Below, one piece after another: positions 24,851 through 34,269 of a stretch of DNA of 64,000 nt. Both the position numbers and the translations under genes were made by a program. How positions within the stretch are numbered: position 1 is the stretch's first letter; every line of letters starts with the position of its first letter. Origin of the DNA: Anaeramoeba flamelloides (lineage: Eukaryota > Metamonada > Anaeramoebidae); contig JANTQA010000015.1 in the NCBI GenBank assembly GCA_027625915.1, forward strand, positions 1 through 64,000, read 5' to 3'. The notes beneath the pieces were generated by a model. The model did no database searches, was not told the origin of the DNA, and worked only from the letters and a program-made list of their open reading frames with translations.

Positions 24851-25380
24851 ACTACAGTCAGTTTCACTTTTAAAACACAAACTTTAATTGAAAATAAAGC
24901 ACAAATTGTCTCAAATTAAAGCACAAACATAAAGTCTCAAAATAAAGCACATTTTTTTTTTTGAATATTTTTTTCATTTTTTTCAATTTTTTTAAAGAGA
25001 ATCCAATCAACTATGCACTCCTCTCTGGAAAAACAAAAAAAAAAAAACGAAATTTTCAAAATAGTCAAAAAAAAAAACTACTTTGAAAAAATCTTAAAAC
25101 AAAAAGAAAAGATAACTTACCAACTTAGTATACTCTTATAAAACTAAAATTTATTCGACATCAACTAATTGTAAATTAAAAAAGTCTTTAAATCTTAATG
25201 AATAAAGTGAAAATATCACTTTATAAAATTAATAAGTATTAAGTCAAATACTTATCAAAAAAAAAAAAAATCAAAATAAAAACAAAAAATGTTCTAAAAG
25301 ATTTTATTTTTTGACTGATACATATGTGTAGATGTTTTCATACACATACATGTATACATACGTCCGTACATATATATCAG

Positions 25381-26535
25381 TTAATATTTACTCTTTGAAA
25401 ATATCAAAAGAGAAACTGTTTGACCCGCTAAAAGATTGTTAAAATCTTTAGGGGTTTTAATTTTTTTACCTTTGTATGTAGACCTGCCAATATCATTAAA
25501 ATGATACCAAGTCGATATAATCCGCACTAAAGATGTATAATGATTTCCCTGGAATAGAACAAGACTTTGAAGCCAATATCTATTTCCACCTAGAGACCAA
25601 TCAAGGAGACTATCAAACCTAAAATCCAAATCTGAACAACTAATGAATAAATATTCATTAGGTGCACGATCGATAATAAGATGAACCTCTTGGGAATAAT
25701 TATAGTAATACTCTGTACTATTTATTTCCCAACTGGTAGCATTAAAAAAGTCTCTACATAAAACGGGTAAATCGTTAAGTAGAGGTTTATCTTTTAAATA
25801 AACTACAGTTGGGGCAAGCGGCACTACCTTTTTACCTTCGCAAATATTTTTATCGTAAACTCTGAAATAATCAGATGTCATATCGCCTTTATACTTTGGA
25901 TGTTTTTGGAAAATTGCATCTAAGATCACGATTGCACTTGAAACGTGGTTTAAATCCCCATTGTGGTATTCTTGAGGAGCACTTTTTAATAATTTATCCC
26001 GAGCAGACATTAGTAAATTCTTTAATTCTCGAGATTTTCTACGAGAAATTGTCGTCGAATTTCTAATTGAAACCAGCATTGCTCTCAACATTTTTGCTTC
26101 ATTGGTATCGATGGCTTTCAACCAATCAACAAATCCCTCAACAAATGTAAGTGAATGTATCACACTATCGAACCAACATAAGTTATCCCGCCAATTGATT
26201 CCGATGATGTTGTCTTCTAAAACCACTTTCGATAACTTAGTATCACCCGACCGATCCGAATTTGCATCTTCGCTCCATTCTTCTAATATGTCGTCTTCGT
26301 CTTCGTACGTGTTTGTGAAGATAGATTCTATTTTTTTTTCCATACTTCCCTTTTGAGAAAGTGTCTCATTACTAGAAACTACCATTATCTCGTCTGATTC
26401 GCTACTTTCCACTGCGACAAGTTTATCTGTATATTCCATCCTCGCCTTCTTACAAACAGTTGTCAAATGATTGATATCAAAAGGCAAAGATATATCTTCA
26501 TCAATTTGTAAATCATTCTTTGAACTTCTTGTCAT
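25381..26535 (-). CDS. USP/USPL1-like cysteine peptidase module of the transposon
   Basis: 384 codons from the first ATG. A Cys box (RDNLCWFDSVIHSL, C120), a His box (GNHYTSLVR, H332) and a following acidic residue (WYHFNDIG, D348) have the order and spacing of papain-like ubiquitin-specific proteases. The LCWxD form of the Cys box resembles USPL1 (family C98, a SUMO isopeptidase) more than classic USPs; that likeness is from memory and untested. Residues 43-55 (SSESDEIMVVSS) look like a SUMO-interacting motif, hydrophobic with acidic neighbours. No CxxC zinc pairs of the classic USP fingers are seen. The 82 codons upstream are open and in the same frame as the transposase, so the peptidase was probably the C-terminal part of the transposase protein. 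Likely role, by inference: removing ubiquitin or SUMO from the transposase or a host factor. Confidence 0.75.
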   Translation of the reverse strand: MTRSSKNDLQIDEDISLPFDINHLTTVCKKARMEYTDKLVAVESSESDEIMVVSSNETLSQKGSMEKKIESIFTNTYEDEDDILEEWSEDANSDRSGDTKLSKVVLEDNIIGINWRDNLCWFDSVIHSLTFVEGFVDWLKAIDTNEAKMLRAMLVSIRNSTTISRRKSRELKNLLMSARDKLLKSAPQEYHNGDLNHVSSAIVILDAIFQKHPKYKGDMTSDYFRVYDKNICEGKKVVPLAPTVVYLKDKPLLNDLPVLCRDFFNATSWEINSTEYYYNYSQEVHLIIDRAPNEYLFISCSDLDFRFDSLLDWSLGGNRYWLQSLVLFQGNHYTSLVRIISTWYHFNDIGRSTYKGKKIKTPKDFNNLLAGQTVSLLIFSKSKY

Positions 26536-26601
26536 TTTTAGTCCTTCTTTAGTTGGACTCTTGTTGATATCATTCTTTTTTTGCGAGTCATTACCAGCAT
26601 T

Positions 26602-26823
26602 TTTTCTCTTTTTCTTCCTTTTTGGTGAAGTTGTCTTCTTTTGTTTTAGTGGTCTTTCTTCCAGTCCATCTTCCGTAAAGATCGGTTGACTTAGCGATGT
26701 TTTACCAGCATTTCGCGCTTTTTTCTTCCTTTTTGGTGGAGTTGTCTTCTTTTTTGATAGTGGTCTTTCTTCAAGTCCATCTTACGTAAAGATCGGTTGA
26801 ATTAGCGATGTTTTACCAGCATT
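26602..26823 (-). repeat. Duplicated 37-codon basic linker between transposase and peptidase
   Basis: Two units of exactly 111 bp encode NAGKTSL-QPIFT followed by DGLEERPL and a Lys/Arg-rich PPKRKKK block, which looks like a nuclear localisation signal; a partial third NAG start follows. In the first unit the codon after QPIFT is TAA, where the second unit has GAA. This single stop separates the transposase and peptidase frames. Confidence 0.85.
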
Positions 26824-27861
26824 CTGTACCCTTTTCTTACCCTTTTGAGAATTTGTCTTCATATTATTCATTTGAATATCAGTACATACTCTGAAAAACT
26901 CTTCCTTTTCAGATTCATTTTGGTCAATGAAATTTTGATACTTTTTCCGATGTTTCATCCCAAAATTATCGTTTTCAGATAATTTTTTCAAATCCGTGAA
27001 ATCACATCTTATACCATTTAAAAAATAGATGACAAAACCCTTATGAGGTTTCACGGTTAACCCATTAAAGCGAATATCATCCATTCTGGTTTTCAATGTG
27101 GGCTTGATTATCTTGACCCCGGGGTATAAATTATTATTTATACTTTCGATCTTTTCGGTGCACCCTTTCTTCCATAATGCCAAGCCATTTTTTATAAAAT
27201 TGCCACGTACACTTTCTTCAGTTGCATCATAATAATACTTTGAAATAATTAGCAATCTTAATATTCTTGTATAATTATGCATATGTGGTAAGCAGTTTGC
27301 CCTTGTTCTTTTAAAGGTTCCAAAAAAGGAATTATCCAGTGGTGAATACCTTTTTGCCTCTTTTGGTGGTGTGAATATCAAATTAATGAATAATTTACGA
27401 GCTTTCTCAATAACTAATTTCGTTTTATGAGAAGATAAATTATCGAGTATCAATATATCACCTTTTTGAGTAAATTGTGAAAAATATTCAAGCCAAAAGA
27501 TCATGAAATCTTCTGACATACCTCCAATTTTTTCACGCGATTTTGATGAATCTTTTTTATTGAGATACGCATTGCGGGTTTCTATTATCATCGGTGCTAA
27601 TCTTGCCCCGTCGGCTCGTATACATGCTACGAGTGTATCTCGTTGGTTAAACCCATGTGTTTTACTGAATGAACTTGAATTGCGAAGTTTAAATGATTTT
27701 TTTTGGAGTGTCAGAATGTTGGCACGGTGTTTCATCCATACACCATATTCGATCTGAAGTGAGTTCGTTCTCTTCAATATAATGGGTATAAGTTTGGAAA
27801 AAACGAGTATTATCTCTTTTTTTATCTTCTTCCGATTTGGGTCTATCTTCAACATGGTCAA
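26782..27861 (-). CDS. pogo-like transposase, catalytic C-terminal part
   Basis: Open stretch of 359 codons; the part used by the transposase begins near 27700, where it takes over from the upstream frame, and the earlier codons are out-of-frame shadow. It carries the second and third catalytic Asp: ILILDNLSSHKT (D140) and YSPLDNSFFGTFKR (D176), 35 residues between them, giving a DD35D triad typical of pogo/Fot-type Tc1/mariner transposases. The C-terminus is basic and runs into the duplicated linker; it ends at a TAA that replaces a Glu codon in the sister repeat unit. It acts as cut-and-paste DNA transposase with a TA target. Reading from the N-terminal frame needs a shift in an A8 run, which could be decay, a sequencing error or a slippery site. 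Confidence 0.8.
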   Translation of the reverse strand: MTMLKIDPNRKKIKKEIILVFSKLIPIILKRTNSLQIEYGVWMKHRANILTLQKKSFKLRNSSSFSKTHGFNQRDTLVACIRADGARLAPMIIETRNAYLNKKDSSKSREKIGGMSEDFMIFWLEYFSQFTQKGDILILDNLSSHKTKLVIEKARKLFINLIFTPPKEAKRYSPLDNSFFGTFKRTRANCLPHMHNYTRILRLLIISKYYYDATEESVRGNFIKNGLALWKKGCTEKIESINNNLYPGVKIIKPTLKTRMDDIRFNGLTVKPHKGFVIYFLNGIRCDFTDLKKLSENDNFGMKHRKKYQNFIDQNESEKEEFFRVCTDIQMNNMKTNSQKGKKRVQNAGKTSLIQPIFT

Positions 27862-28381
27862 TTGATTTACAATATAAACCGCGCAAATTCATCCAGCGAT
27901 AAACAGCTGCTCTACTGACACTTGTAGCCTTACCACTACGGTATTTTTTATTTTCTAGTAACCCAATGATGTGTCTTCTGATATATGGTCCTTTTAAAGG
28001 TGCTACAATTTCAGGATACGTCTTTTCGTCACCTTCCATTACTAGATGCTTCTTGATCCAATCCCATAGAATTGTATTGCCTTCGCGGTTGAGGGCAGAT
28101 ATAGAAGGATCTTGATACATTTTAATTACCTGACTTTTCCATTTGCGGATTGTGTCGTGTGGTACATCACGTTTCGAACCCAGTCTTTTCCAAGTTATGA
28201 CACTGTCCATATATTCTTGAACTGTTTCGAAATTGAATTTTTTCTCATAACTTTTCCTTTTCCTCTTATTATGTGAATAATCCCGAGGTACTTCCGAAGA
28301 ATACATTTTTCGTATTTCCTCTTCAGTAATAATTGTAATTTTTGAATTGTTGGTGTTTGGTTGTTTTCTTTTTTCAGACAT
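27689..28381 (-). CDS. pogo-like transposase, N-terminal part with DNA-binding and first Asp
   Basis: 230 codons from ATG at 28381. Residues about 50-85 form a helix-turn-helix candidate (DVPHDTIRKWKSQV) and about 100-170 a second helical region with WDWIKK and SRAAVYRWM, like the tandem HTH of pogo/CENP-B-type proteins. RIWCMDETP carries the first catalytic Asp (D216). The frame ends just after the A8 run at plus-strand 27697-27704, beyond which the downstream frame continues the catalytic domain. AT-rich spacer and a fold-back lie upstream. Confidence 0.8.
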   Translation of the reverse strand: MSEKRKQPNTNNSKITIITEEEIRKMYSSEVPRDYSHNKRKRKSYEKKFNFETVQEYMDSVITWKRLGSKRDVPHDTIRKWKSQVIKMYQDPSISALNREGNTILWDWIKKHLVMEGDEKTYPEIVAPLKGPYIRRHIIGLLENKKYRSGKATSVSRAAVYRWMNLRGLYCKSIDHVEDRPKSEEDKKRDNTRFFQTYTHYIEENELTSDRIWCMDETPCQHSDTPKKII

Positions 28382-28505
28382 AATTGAATGAAATAAAGAG
28401 TGTAATAAAATATTTTGTTGGTGGTTTGTTGAATTATTAATATAAAATCAATAATTCGAGTCTTATTATATTCTTATTCTAAAATCAATAATAAAAAATA
28501 TAATA

Positions 28506-28558
28506 AGAATTTATCAAGCCCCTACCCCATTATTTTCGATAACGCCTTGATAAATTCT
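28506..28558. repeat. Short perfect inverted repeat upstream of transposase
   Basis: AGAATTTATCAAG at 28506 and its exact complement at 28546, with a 27-base loop that contains CCCCTACCCC. It lies about 130 bases upstream of the transposase start, so it could be a promoter element or transposase-binding site; function untested. Confidence 0.6.
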
Positions 28559-28610
28559 ATTTTATATGGTTTATTAATATATATATATATATATATATAT
28601 AATGATTTAG

Positions 28611-28871
28611 AATGTTTATTTCATTCTATCGGTAAAATATACCAACATATGATTATAATCAAAGATTAAATCGGAATAAATGCTTATATCGAACCATTCA
28701 ATTAGCTAGAATAAAAAGATAATTCGATGTTTATTCTAGTATAAAAATAAGGAGTCGAGTCAAACTTATTTTTGATTAATTGAAAAAATACAATACATAA
28801 TTTAACCAGATATAATCTTTTGATTATAATCATATGTTGGTATATTTTATCGATAGATTGATATAAACATT
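28611..28871. repeat. Long fold-back (possible MITE) inside the transposon
   Basis: Arms of about 58 bases (28611-28668 and 28813-28871) are near-perfect complements, including ACCAACATATGATTATAATC on the left. A smaller inverted pair (CTAGAATAAA and TTTATTCTAG) sits inside the loop. It borders an (AT)n run at 28577-28601. No clear target-site duplication was seen. Confidence 0.75.
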
Positions 28872-29255
28872 GGGATAACATGGGTTTATCCTATCATAGT
28901 AAACAATAAACGCGTTTAAAAATATTTATTGTTCTTTTTTGTTCAAAGTGGTACCTTTGATCAAAATTATCGATATTTTATCTTCGAACCAACAAAAGTG
29001 TGATAATATACATATGGTTGTTTAGGCCCAAATAGTATATAACGAGGTGTTTCATGAGCTCTATCACACTTTTGAAACAATTTTATACAATTGGTATCAA
29101 TTTCCACTTAATATATTCAAATAGAAAAAGTTATTTCTGATTATTGTCTATCGTGCTTAAAAAACAAAATGTTTTCTAGGTGTACCAAATTTGTCTATCG
29201 TTTTATTTAACAGGGGATATTAACACTATGTGTTAATATTATATTATAACCTTGT

Positions 29256-30333
29256 GGTAACTCTGTCAAGTTACCAGTGCAAAGTTAGCCCTGTTGGGTA
29301 CCACTATCGGGCAACTCTACGGTAACTCTGTCGAGTTACCAGTGTAAAGTTATCCCTGTTGGATACAATTGTCGGACAACTCTACGGTAGCTCTGTTGGG
29401 TTACAAGTGCAAAGTTAGCCCTGTTGAGTACCCTTGTCGGACAACTCTACGGTAACTCTGTCGAGTTACAAGTGCAAAGTTATCCCTGTTGGATACAATT
29501 GTCGGGCAACTCTACGGTAACTCTTTCGAGTTATCAGTGCAAAGTTAGCCCTGTTGAGTACCCTTATCGGACAACTATACGGTAACTCTTTCGAGTTATC
29601 AGTGCAAAGTTATCCCTGTTGTGTACCCTTGTCGGAGAACTCTACGGTAACTCTGTCGAGTTATCAGTGCAAAGTTAGCCCTGCTTAGTACCCTTGTCGG
29701 ACAACTCTACGGTAACTCTTTCGAGTTATCAATGCAAAGTTAGCCCTGTTGAGTACCCTTGTCGGACAACTCTACGGTAACTCTTTCGAGTTATCAGTGC
29801 AAAGTTAGCCCTGTTGAGTACCCTTGTCGGACAACTCTACGGTAACTCTTTCGAGTTATCAGTGCAAAGTTATCCCTGTTGGGTACCCTTGTCGGACAAC
29901 TCTACGGTAACTCTTTCGAGTTACAAGTGTAAAGTTAGCCCTGTTGGGTGCCCTTGTCGGACAACTCTACGGTAACTCTTTCGAGTTATCAGTGCAAAGT
30001 TAGCCCTGTTGAGTACCCTTGTCGGACAACTCTACGGTAACTCTGTCGAGTTACAAGTGTAAAGTTAGCCCTGTTGAGTACCCTTGTCGGACAACTCTAC
30101 GGTAACTCTCTCGAGTTACAATTGCAAAGTTAGCCCTGCTGAGTACCCTTGTCGGGCAACTCTACGGTAACTATGTCGAGTTACCAATGTAAAGTTAGCC
30201 CTGTTGAGTACCCTTGTCGGACAACTCTACGGTAACTCTCTCGAGTTGCCAATGCAAAGTTAGCCCTGTTGAGTACCCTATAGGGTAACTTCGGCGTGAC
30301 TCTGTCGAGTCATATGTGTGAAATTAGCCCTAT
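29256..30333. repeat. 65 bp satellite array, about 16.6 units
   Basis: Tandem units of 65 bp begin GGTAACTCT, continue CGAGTTAYC and AGTGCAAAGTTAGCCCTGTT, and end CGGACAACTCTAC. Units differ by a few substitutions. GGTAACTC and GAGTTACC pair within each unit, and other halves of the unit also show inverted symmetry. GC content is about 45-48%, far above the surroundings. The array lies inside the 13.2 kb transposon between transposase and LINE. It may be a block of transposase-binding sites or a hitch-hiking satellite. Confidence 0.95.
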
Positions 30334-30633
30334 ACTATAGTATATACACGTAGCATAAATGTGCAAAACCCCAATGGGTCCATCAACCATTGTGTTATAT
30401 ACTATGTGACATGGGGTGGGTGACCTATACATGTCAAGGGGTGAGCCATAGCCATAAAACTATGATTCGAGACCTGAGGTTTAAACCATATCAAACTTCA
30501 TGACATGGTGTCCTCATGGTATAACATCAAAAGTACTTTTCGCACCACATTCCAGGATATCCAAATAAGCTAACAAAAGTTTTCATTTTTTCTAAAAAAA
30601 AAAATATTTTTTTTACAAAAAATGAAATGTCTT
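30334..30633. other. Transposon-internal noncoding stretch
   Basis: Between the satellite and the LINE. More balanced composition, no open frame. A GATTCGAGACC string at 30462 resembles a pol III B box but lacks an A box or tRNA fold. Confidence 0.5.
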
Positions 30634-30649
30634 AAGAAATAGAGTTCGG
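30634..30649. repeat. LINE target-site duplication, 3' side
   Basis: AAGAAATAGAGTTCGG, identical to 37403-37418 on the other side of the LINE. Confidence 0.85.
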
Positions 30650-31123
30650 TTTATTGATATGGGTTAAGTGTAATACTTAAACTGTTAAAGAGAGAATTTT
30701 GAAGTGACTAAATTTGTGTCTCCTAATTCAAAGAATATTTAAGACCTAGGTCTATAATATAGTCATTAGGGGAATTTTAAACTTAATTTAGTTTTCTAAA
30801 ATATTAGAAGAGGGGGAAAAAAGTAAAGAGTGTTCCATAGGTTGGACCTATGGAGGAAGAAAAAAAATAAAAAAGAGAGTTAAAGAAATCTGAGGGGTGT
30901 AATAAGTGTAAACTATTTTTCAGATGGGTTTGACAGGGTTATTTGGATTTGAGTGCATTTTTCCTTATAGCATGTTGAGTCATGTTGGTTATAAGGTACT
31001 CAATTGTTATGTCATATATCACTTTTACGTTCATTTTTCTGAAGAGTTCATCTGTATCTTCTCTGGTAATGATATTAAAATCGAACCCCTTGATGTTTTT
31101 TAAGATCATTTTTCCAGAATTTC

Positions 31124-32437
31124 CTAGTTTTTTTCATATTTTTCGCATTTCCATATGAAATGGTCAACATCATCAACTTTTTTATTACAACAAGGGCATA
31201 TTTTGGAGTCTATGCCTGGTTCCCATTTGTATATGTACCTACATAAGCCATTTGAGAAGGATTTAAGCTTAAATAGGGTTGTTGAGGATTTCCAGCTTAG
31301 ATATGGTTGTTTTTGCGCAAAGTTATTTGGAAATTGAGCAATCTTGAGATATTTCTTCAGTTTCCAATTCTTTTCGCCTATAGATGAATCGACTTTATTT
31401 TGTATGGTTTTAATGTGGGTTTCATGGAGTCTTTCTTTGATTTCTTTTTCCTCCATGTTTTCCCAGTCTATACCTTCGATTTCATCTAATTTGAGGTCTT
31501 TATTTAAGTACTCAAGTTCCAATTTTTTCAGTTTCTTGAGGAATTTAGCTTTTCTTTTTAGTATCATATGTTTTGTGGGCTCGGTTCTAGTCTCCCATCT
31601 TATGATATCGGTTGGTGTGCCTATGTTGACTTTGATAATGTTTTTTATTTTTACATTAATCCAAGTTTCTATTTTCTCATAGTCTGTTTTCGTCAGGTTG
31701 AAAACATCTAGGCCATAGAGAACTTGGGGTAGGATAACTGCCTTAAAAAGTTGGATCTTTAGCGCATTTGAGAGTCTATCATTTGCGTAAATGTAGATGT
31801 ATCTAGAAAAGTGGTCTTTGGCTTTATCTAGGTTTTTTTGAATGTGTTCTTTTTTGTCTAGCCATATTCCTAGGTATTTGATCTTTTTAAGGTTTTTTTC
31901 AGTCTCCTTTTCTGTTTTATCGTCATTTACCGTCAATCCATATTTTGTGATGATTGGGTAAATTTTTGTTTTTAATATTTTTTCAATTTCTAGTAGAGAT
32001 TTACCTTCCATTATTAGGATCAGATCATCTGCATACATTTGCGTGTGTATTGTATGTGGTTTGATTCTTTGTAAAATGAAGTGGCTAATATAAGCAAATA
32101 TTATGGGGGAAAGTGGGTCTCCTTGGTATACTCCTGTCCCATTTCCATTATAATATTGTAAAATAAATTCTCTTATTAGGGGGTCTTTAATAAACTTTGG
32201 TGCTGTTTTGACAATTAGTTCATGAGGTACTGAGTCAAAACATTTTGCTAAATCTATTGTGACTGCCCAAGTGTGGTTCTTTTTTTTTTTGTTTTTTTCT
32301 TCATTGAACTTGTACAAGTAGTTTTTTACTGCTATTCTTGTGTCGAATTTTTTCCTAAATCCGAATTGAAGGGGATCAATATGGTCCCATGACTGTTCGA
32401 TTTTTTTGTATACGAGCTTAAGGAATATTCTTGCCAA
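31124..32437 (-). CDS. LINE ORF2, reverse transcriptase and CCHC finger
   Basis: 437 codons. RT motifs in order: TIDLAKCFDSV, GVYQGDPLSPIIF, MYADDLIL (catalytic YADD) and KYLGIWLD. Reading upstream of the first listed codon, still in frame, gives GDEGVTLNYRPIS, the usual RT entry motif, so the domain starts earlier than 32437. The C-terminus has CPCCNKK...DHFIWKC, a C-x2-C-x8-H-x4-C finger like zf-RVT. It copies LINE RNA at the nicked target. Confidence 0.9.
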   Translation of the reverse strand: MARIFLKLVYKKIEQSWDHIDPLQFGFRKKFDTRIAVKNYLYKFNEEKNKKKKNHTWAVTIDLAKCFDSVPHELIVKTAPKFIKDPLIREFILQYYNGNGTGVYQGDPLSPIIFAYISHFILQRIKPHTIHTQMYADDLILIMEGKSLLEIEKILKTKIYPIITKYGLTVNDDKTEKETEKNLKKIKYLGIWLDKKEHIQKNLDKAKDHFSRYIYIYANDRLSNALKIQLFKAVILPQVLYGLDVFNLTKTDYEKIETWINVKIKNIIKVNIGTPTDIIRWETRTEPTKHMILKRKAKFLKKLKKLELEYLNKDLKLDEIEGIDWENMEEKEIKERLHETHIKTIQNKVDSSIGEKNWKLKKYLKIAQFPNNFAQKQPYLSWKSSTTLFKLKSFSNGLCRYIYKWEPGIDSKICPCCNKKVDDVDHFIWKCEKYEKN

Positions 32438-32480
32438 AGCATTGTTAATTGAGATTGGTCTATAGTTTAGAGTTACTCCT

Positions 32481-32879
32481 TCATCTCCTTTTTTTGTGAA
32501 TGAAGAGTAGGTCTCTTTCCTTAATAAAGTTCAAGTTATTCTTATTTGGATTCTTTATCCAAGTTTGGAAGATTCTTTGCAGTGTTGTTATGAATTTTGA
32601 GTAGTTTTGCTGGTATTTTTGATCTTCTTTTTTTTTAGTGTCTTTTTTGTACAGAAAAATTTTGTCGAATTGTTTAACTGATTTATTTTTAATCCACTTC
32701 AATTGTCCTTCTATTTCCTCTTTTTCGAAGAAGTTTAACGGTTTCAACGGTTTTTTTTCTGTTTCATAGAAGGGTTTAGTGTTTTCTATTTCTTTGAGGA
32801 ATTTTTTGTTGATTTTTTTCTTTATTGTGTCTATGTGTTCTTTGTATTCTCTTTCCATTTTGGGGTTATTTTTGATCAT
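32481..32879 (-). CDS. LINE ORF2, segment between endonuclease and RT
   Basis: 132 codons of Lys/Glu-rich helical protein linking the endonuclease and RT domains. It ends in IHKKRR where the true frame slips in an A-run into the RT frame. Not an independent gene. Confidence 0.7.
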   Translation of the reverse strand: MIKNNPKMEREYKEHIDTIKKKINKKFLKEIENTKPFYETEKKPLKPLNFFEKEEIEGQLKWIKNKSVKQFDKIFLYKKDTKKKEDQKYQQNYSKFITTLQRIFQTWIKNPNKNNLNFIKERDLLFIHKKRR

Positions 32880-33063
32880 TTTGAGGTTATTTCCTCTTAT
32901 TTGATTGTAGTGTTTCCACCAGTTTATGTTATTGAGTTTGAATTCCGTATTGATTTTTTTTCAGAATTTTATCCCAATTTTTTGTTTTTTCTCTAATGAT
33001 TATTTTTTTTGGTGGATGGGTCTGATATAAAGTCTATCATTTTTTTGTAAAGTAATGTAGTCA

Positions 33064-34269
33064 TCATACTTTATATCTTGTATTAAGTGAATTTTTTTTT
33101 CGAAATTTCTGTTGAAATTTTGAGAAGTTTTCTTTATTTAATTCTTCGTTTTCGAAGTTTGAGATGAATTCCTCTTGAAATTTGGATTCGTCTCGGCAAG
33201 AGAAGATTTCTCTAATTTCAAGATCTTTTTCTATTTTGATCTCATTTATTACCATTTTATGGTCTGAGAGTCTGATTAATTCAATTTTTTCATTTTCTTT
33301 ATTTTTTTTATTTTTTTTAATTTTTATTCGTTGTTTTTCTTTTGGTATCAGTGGAGTTATAAGGCATTTATTGATTCTTTCCTTTAGTCTTATATTTTTC
33401 ATGACCAGATGATCAATATTTCTAACTCTAGAGGGGATTTCATTTTGAATTATTTGGAAATTATTTTTTCTTAGTTCAGTTATTTTTCCCATTTGTTCGT
33501 TGTTCAAGTTGAAATCACCTCCTATGAGTATTTTCTCAATTTTCCAGTTCTCACTGATTTCTTTTATTTTGTTTTTGAATATTCCAACGAAGTCAATTTT
33601 GCCTTCTGGGTCCTTTTGTCTGCCATAGCAGTTAATTATGGTAATATTGTTTAGGTTAATTCCCATGAAGTCTTCATGATCAATTAGTTTTTCATTAATG
33701 AATAGTCTTAGGAAGGGTTTGAATAAGATTGTTAGTCCTCCCTTTGTACCATTATTACCATATGATTTTTTTGATATTGCTCTGTATTTCCTTAAATACG
33801 GAGTATTTTTCCTTTTTGTCTCTTGTATTAATGCTATATCTATGTTATTAGTAAAGATAAATTTTTCCATTTCTAGAATTTTTTCATCCCTTCCAATTCC
33901 TCCCACATTTAAAGTAGCTATTTTAAGAGTGATTTCGCTATTTTCTTGTGGGGATCTTCCTTTCTCGATGAATTTTGGTCTGTTTTTTCGGTCATATTTT
34001 AACATCTTAATACTTTGATGAATTTTTCTAATCTTTCTTAAGAATGTTTCCTGGTATGTTAAAATATTGAATGATTCATCCCAAATTTCTATTTCTCTTT
34101 CTCCTCTTCTCAATACTCTTAGTGGGATTGGGTTATTGATAAGTGAGAAAATTTCTAGGACTGATAAGAATTCTTCAGTAGTCTTAAAGATCAATTTATT
34201 TTTCCTTCCTACTTCATTTATGTGTCCGAAGTTTCTTTCCTCATATGTACTTATATTCCCATATTTCAT
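33064..34269 (-). CDS. LINE ORF2, apurinic-type endonuclease domain
   Basis: 401 codons. Endonuclease motifs are all present: ATLNVGG, LIQETK (catalytic Glu), GGDFNLN (Asp/Asn), NIDHLVM (Asp/His) and LSDHKMV. The enzyme nicks target DNA to prime reverse transcription. The frame ends at 33064, and ORF2 continues in other frames downstream. Confidence 0.88.
   Translation of the reverse strand: MKYGNISTYEERNFGHINEVGRKNKLIFKTTEEFLSVLEIFSLINNPIPLRVLRRGEREIEIWDESFNILTYQETFLRKIRKIHQSIKMLKYDRKNRPKFIEKGRSPQENSEITLKIATLNVGGIGRDEKILEMEKFIFTNNIDIALIQETKRKNTPYLRKYRAISKKSYGNNGTKGGLTILFKPFLRLFINEKLIDHEDFMGINLNNITIINCYGRQKDPEGKIDFVGIFKNKIKEISENWKIEKILIGGDFNLNNEQMGKITELRKNNFQIIQNEIPSRVRNIDHLVMKNIRLKERINKCLITPLIPKEKQRIKIKKNKKNKENEKIELIRLSDHKMVINEIKIEKDLEIREIFSCRDESKFQEEFISNFENEELNKENFSKFQQKFRKKNSLNTRYKV

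Noticed and set aside
29256-30333. 65 bp array considered as a CRISPR
   Set aside because: Units are fully tandem without unique spacers, and the context is a eukaryotic transposon.
30462-30472. pol III B-box-like GATTCGAGACC
   Set aside because: No A box at proper distance and no tRNA or SINE fold around it.
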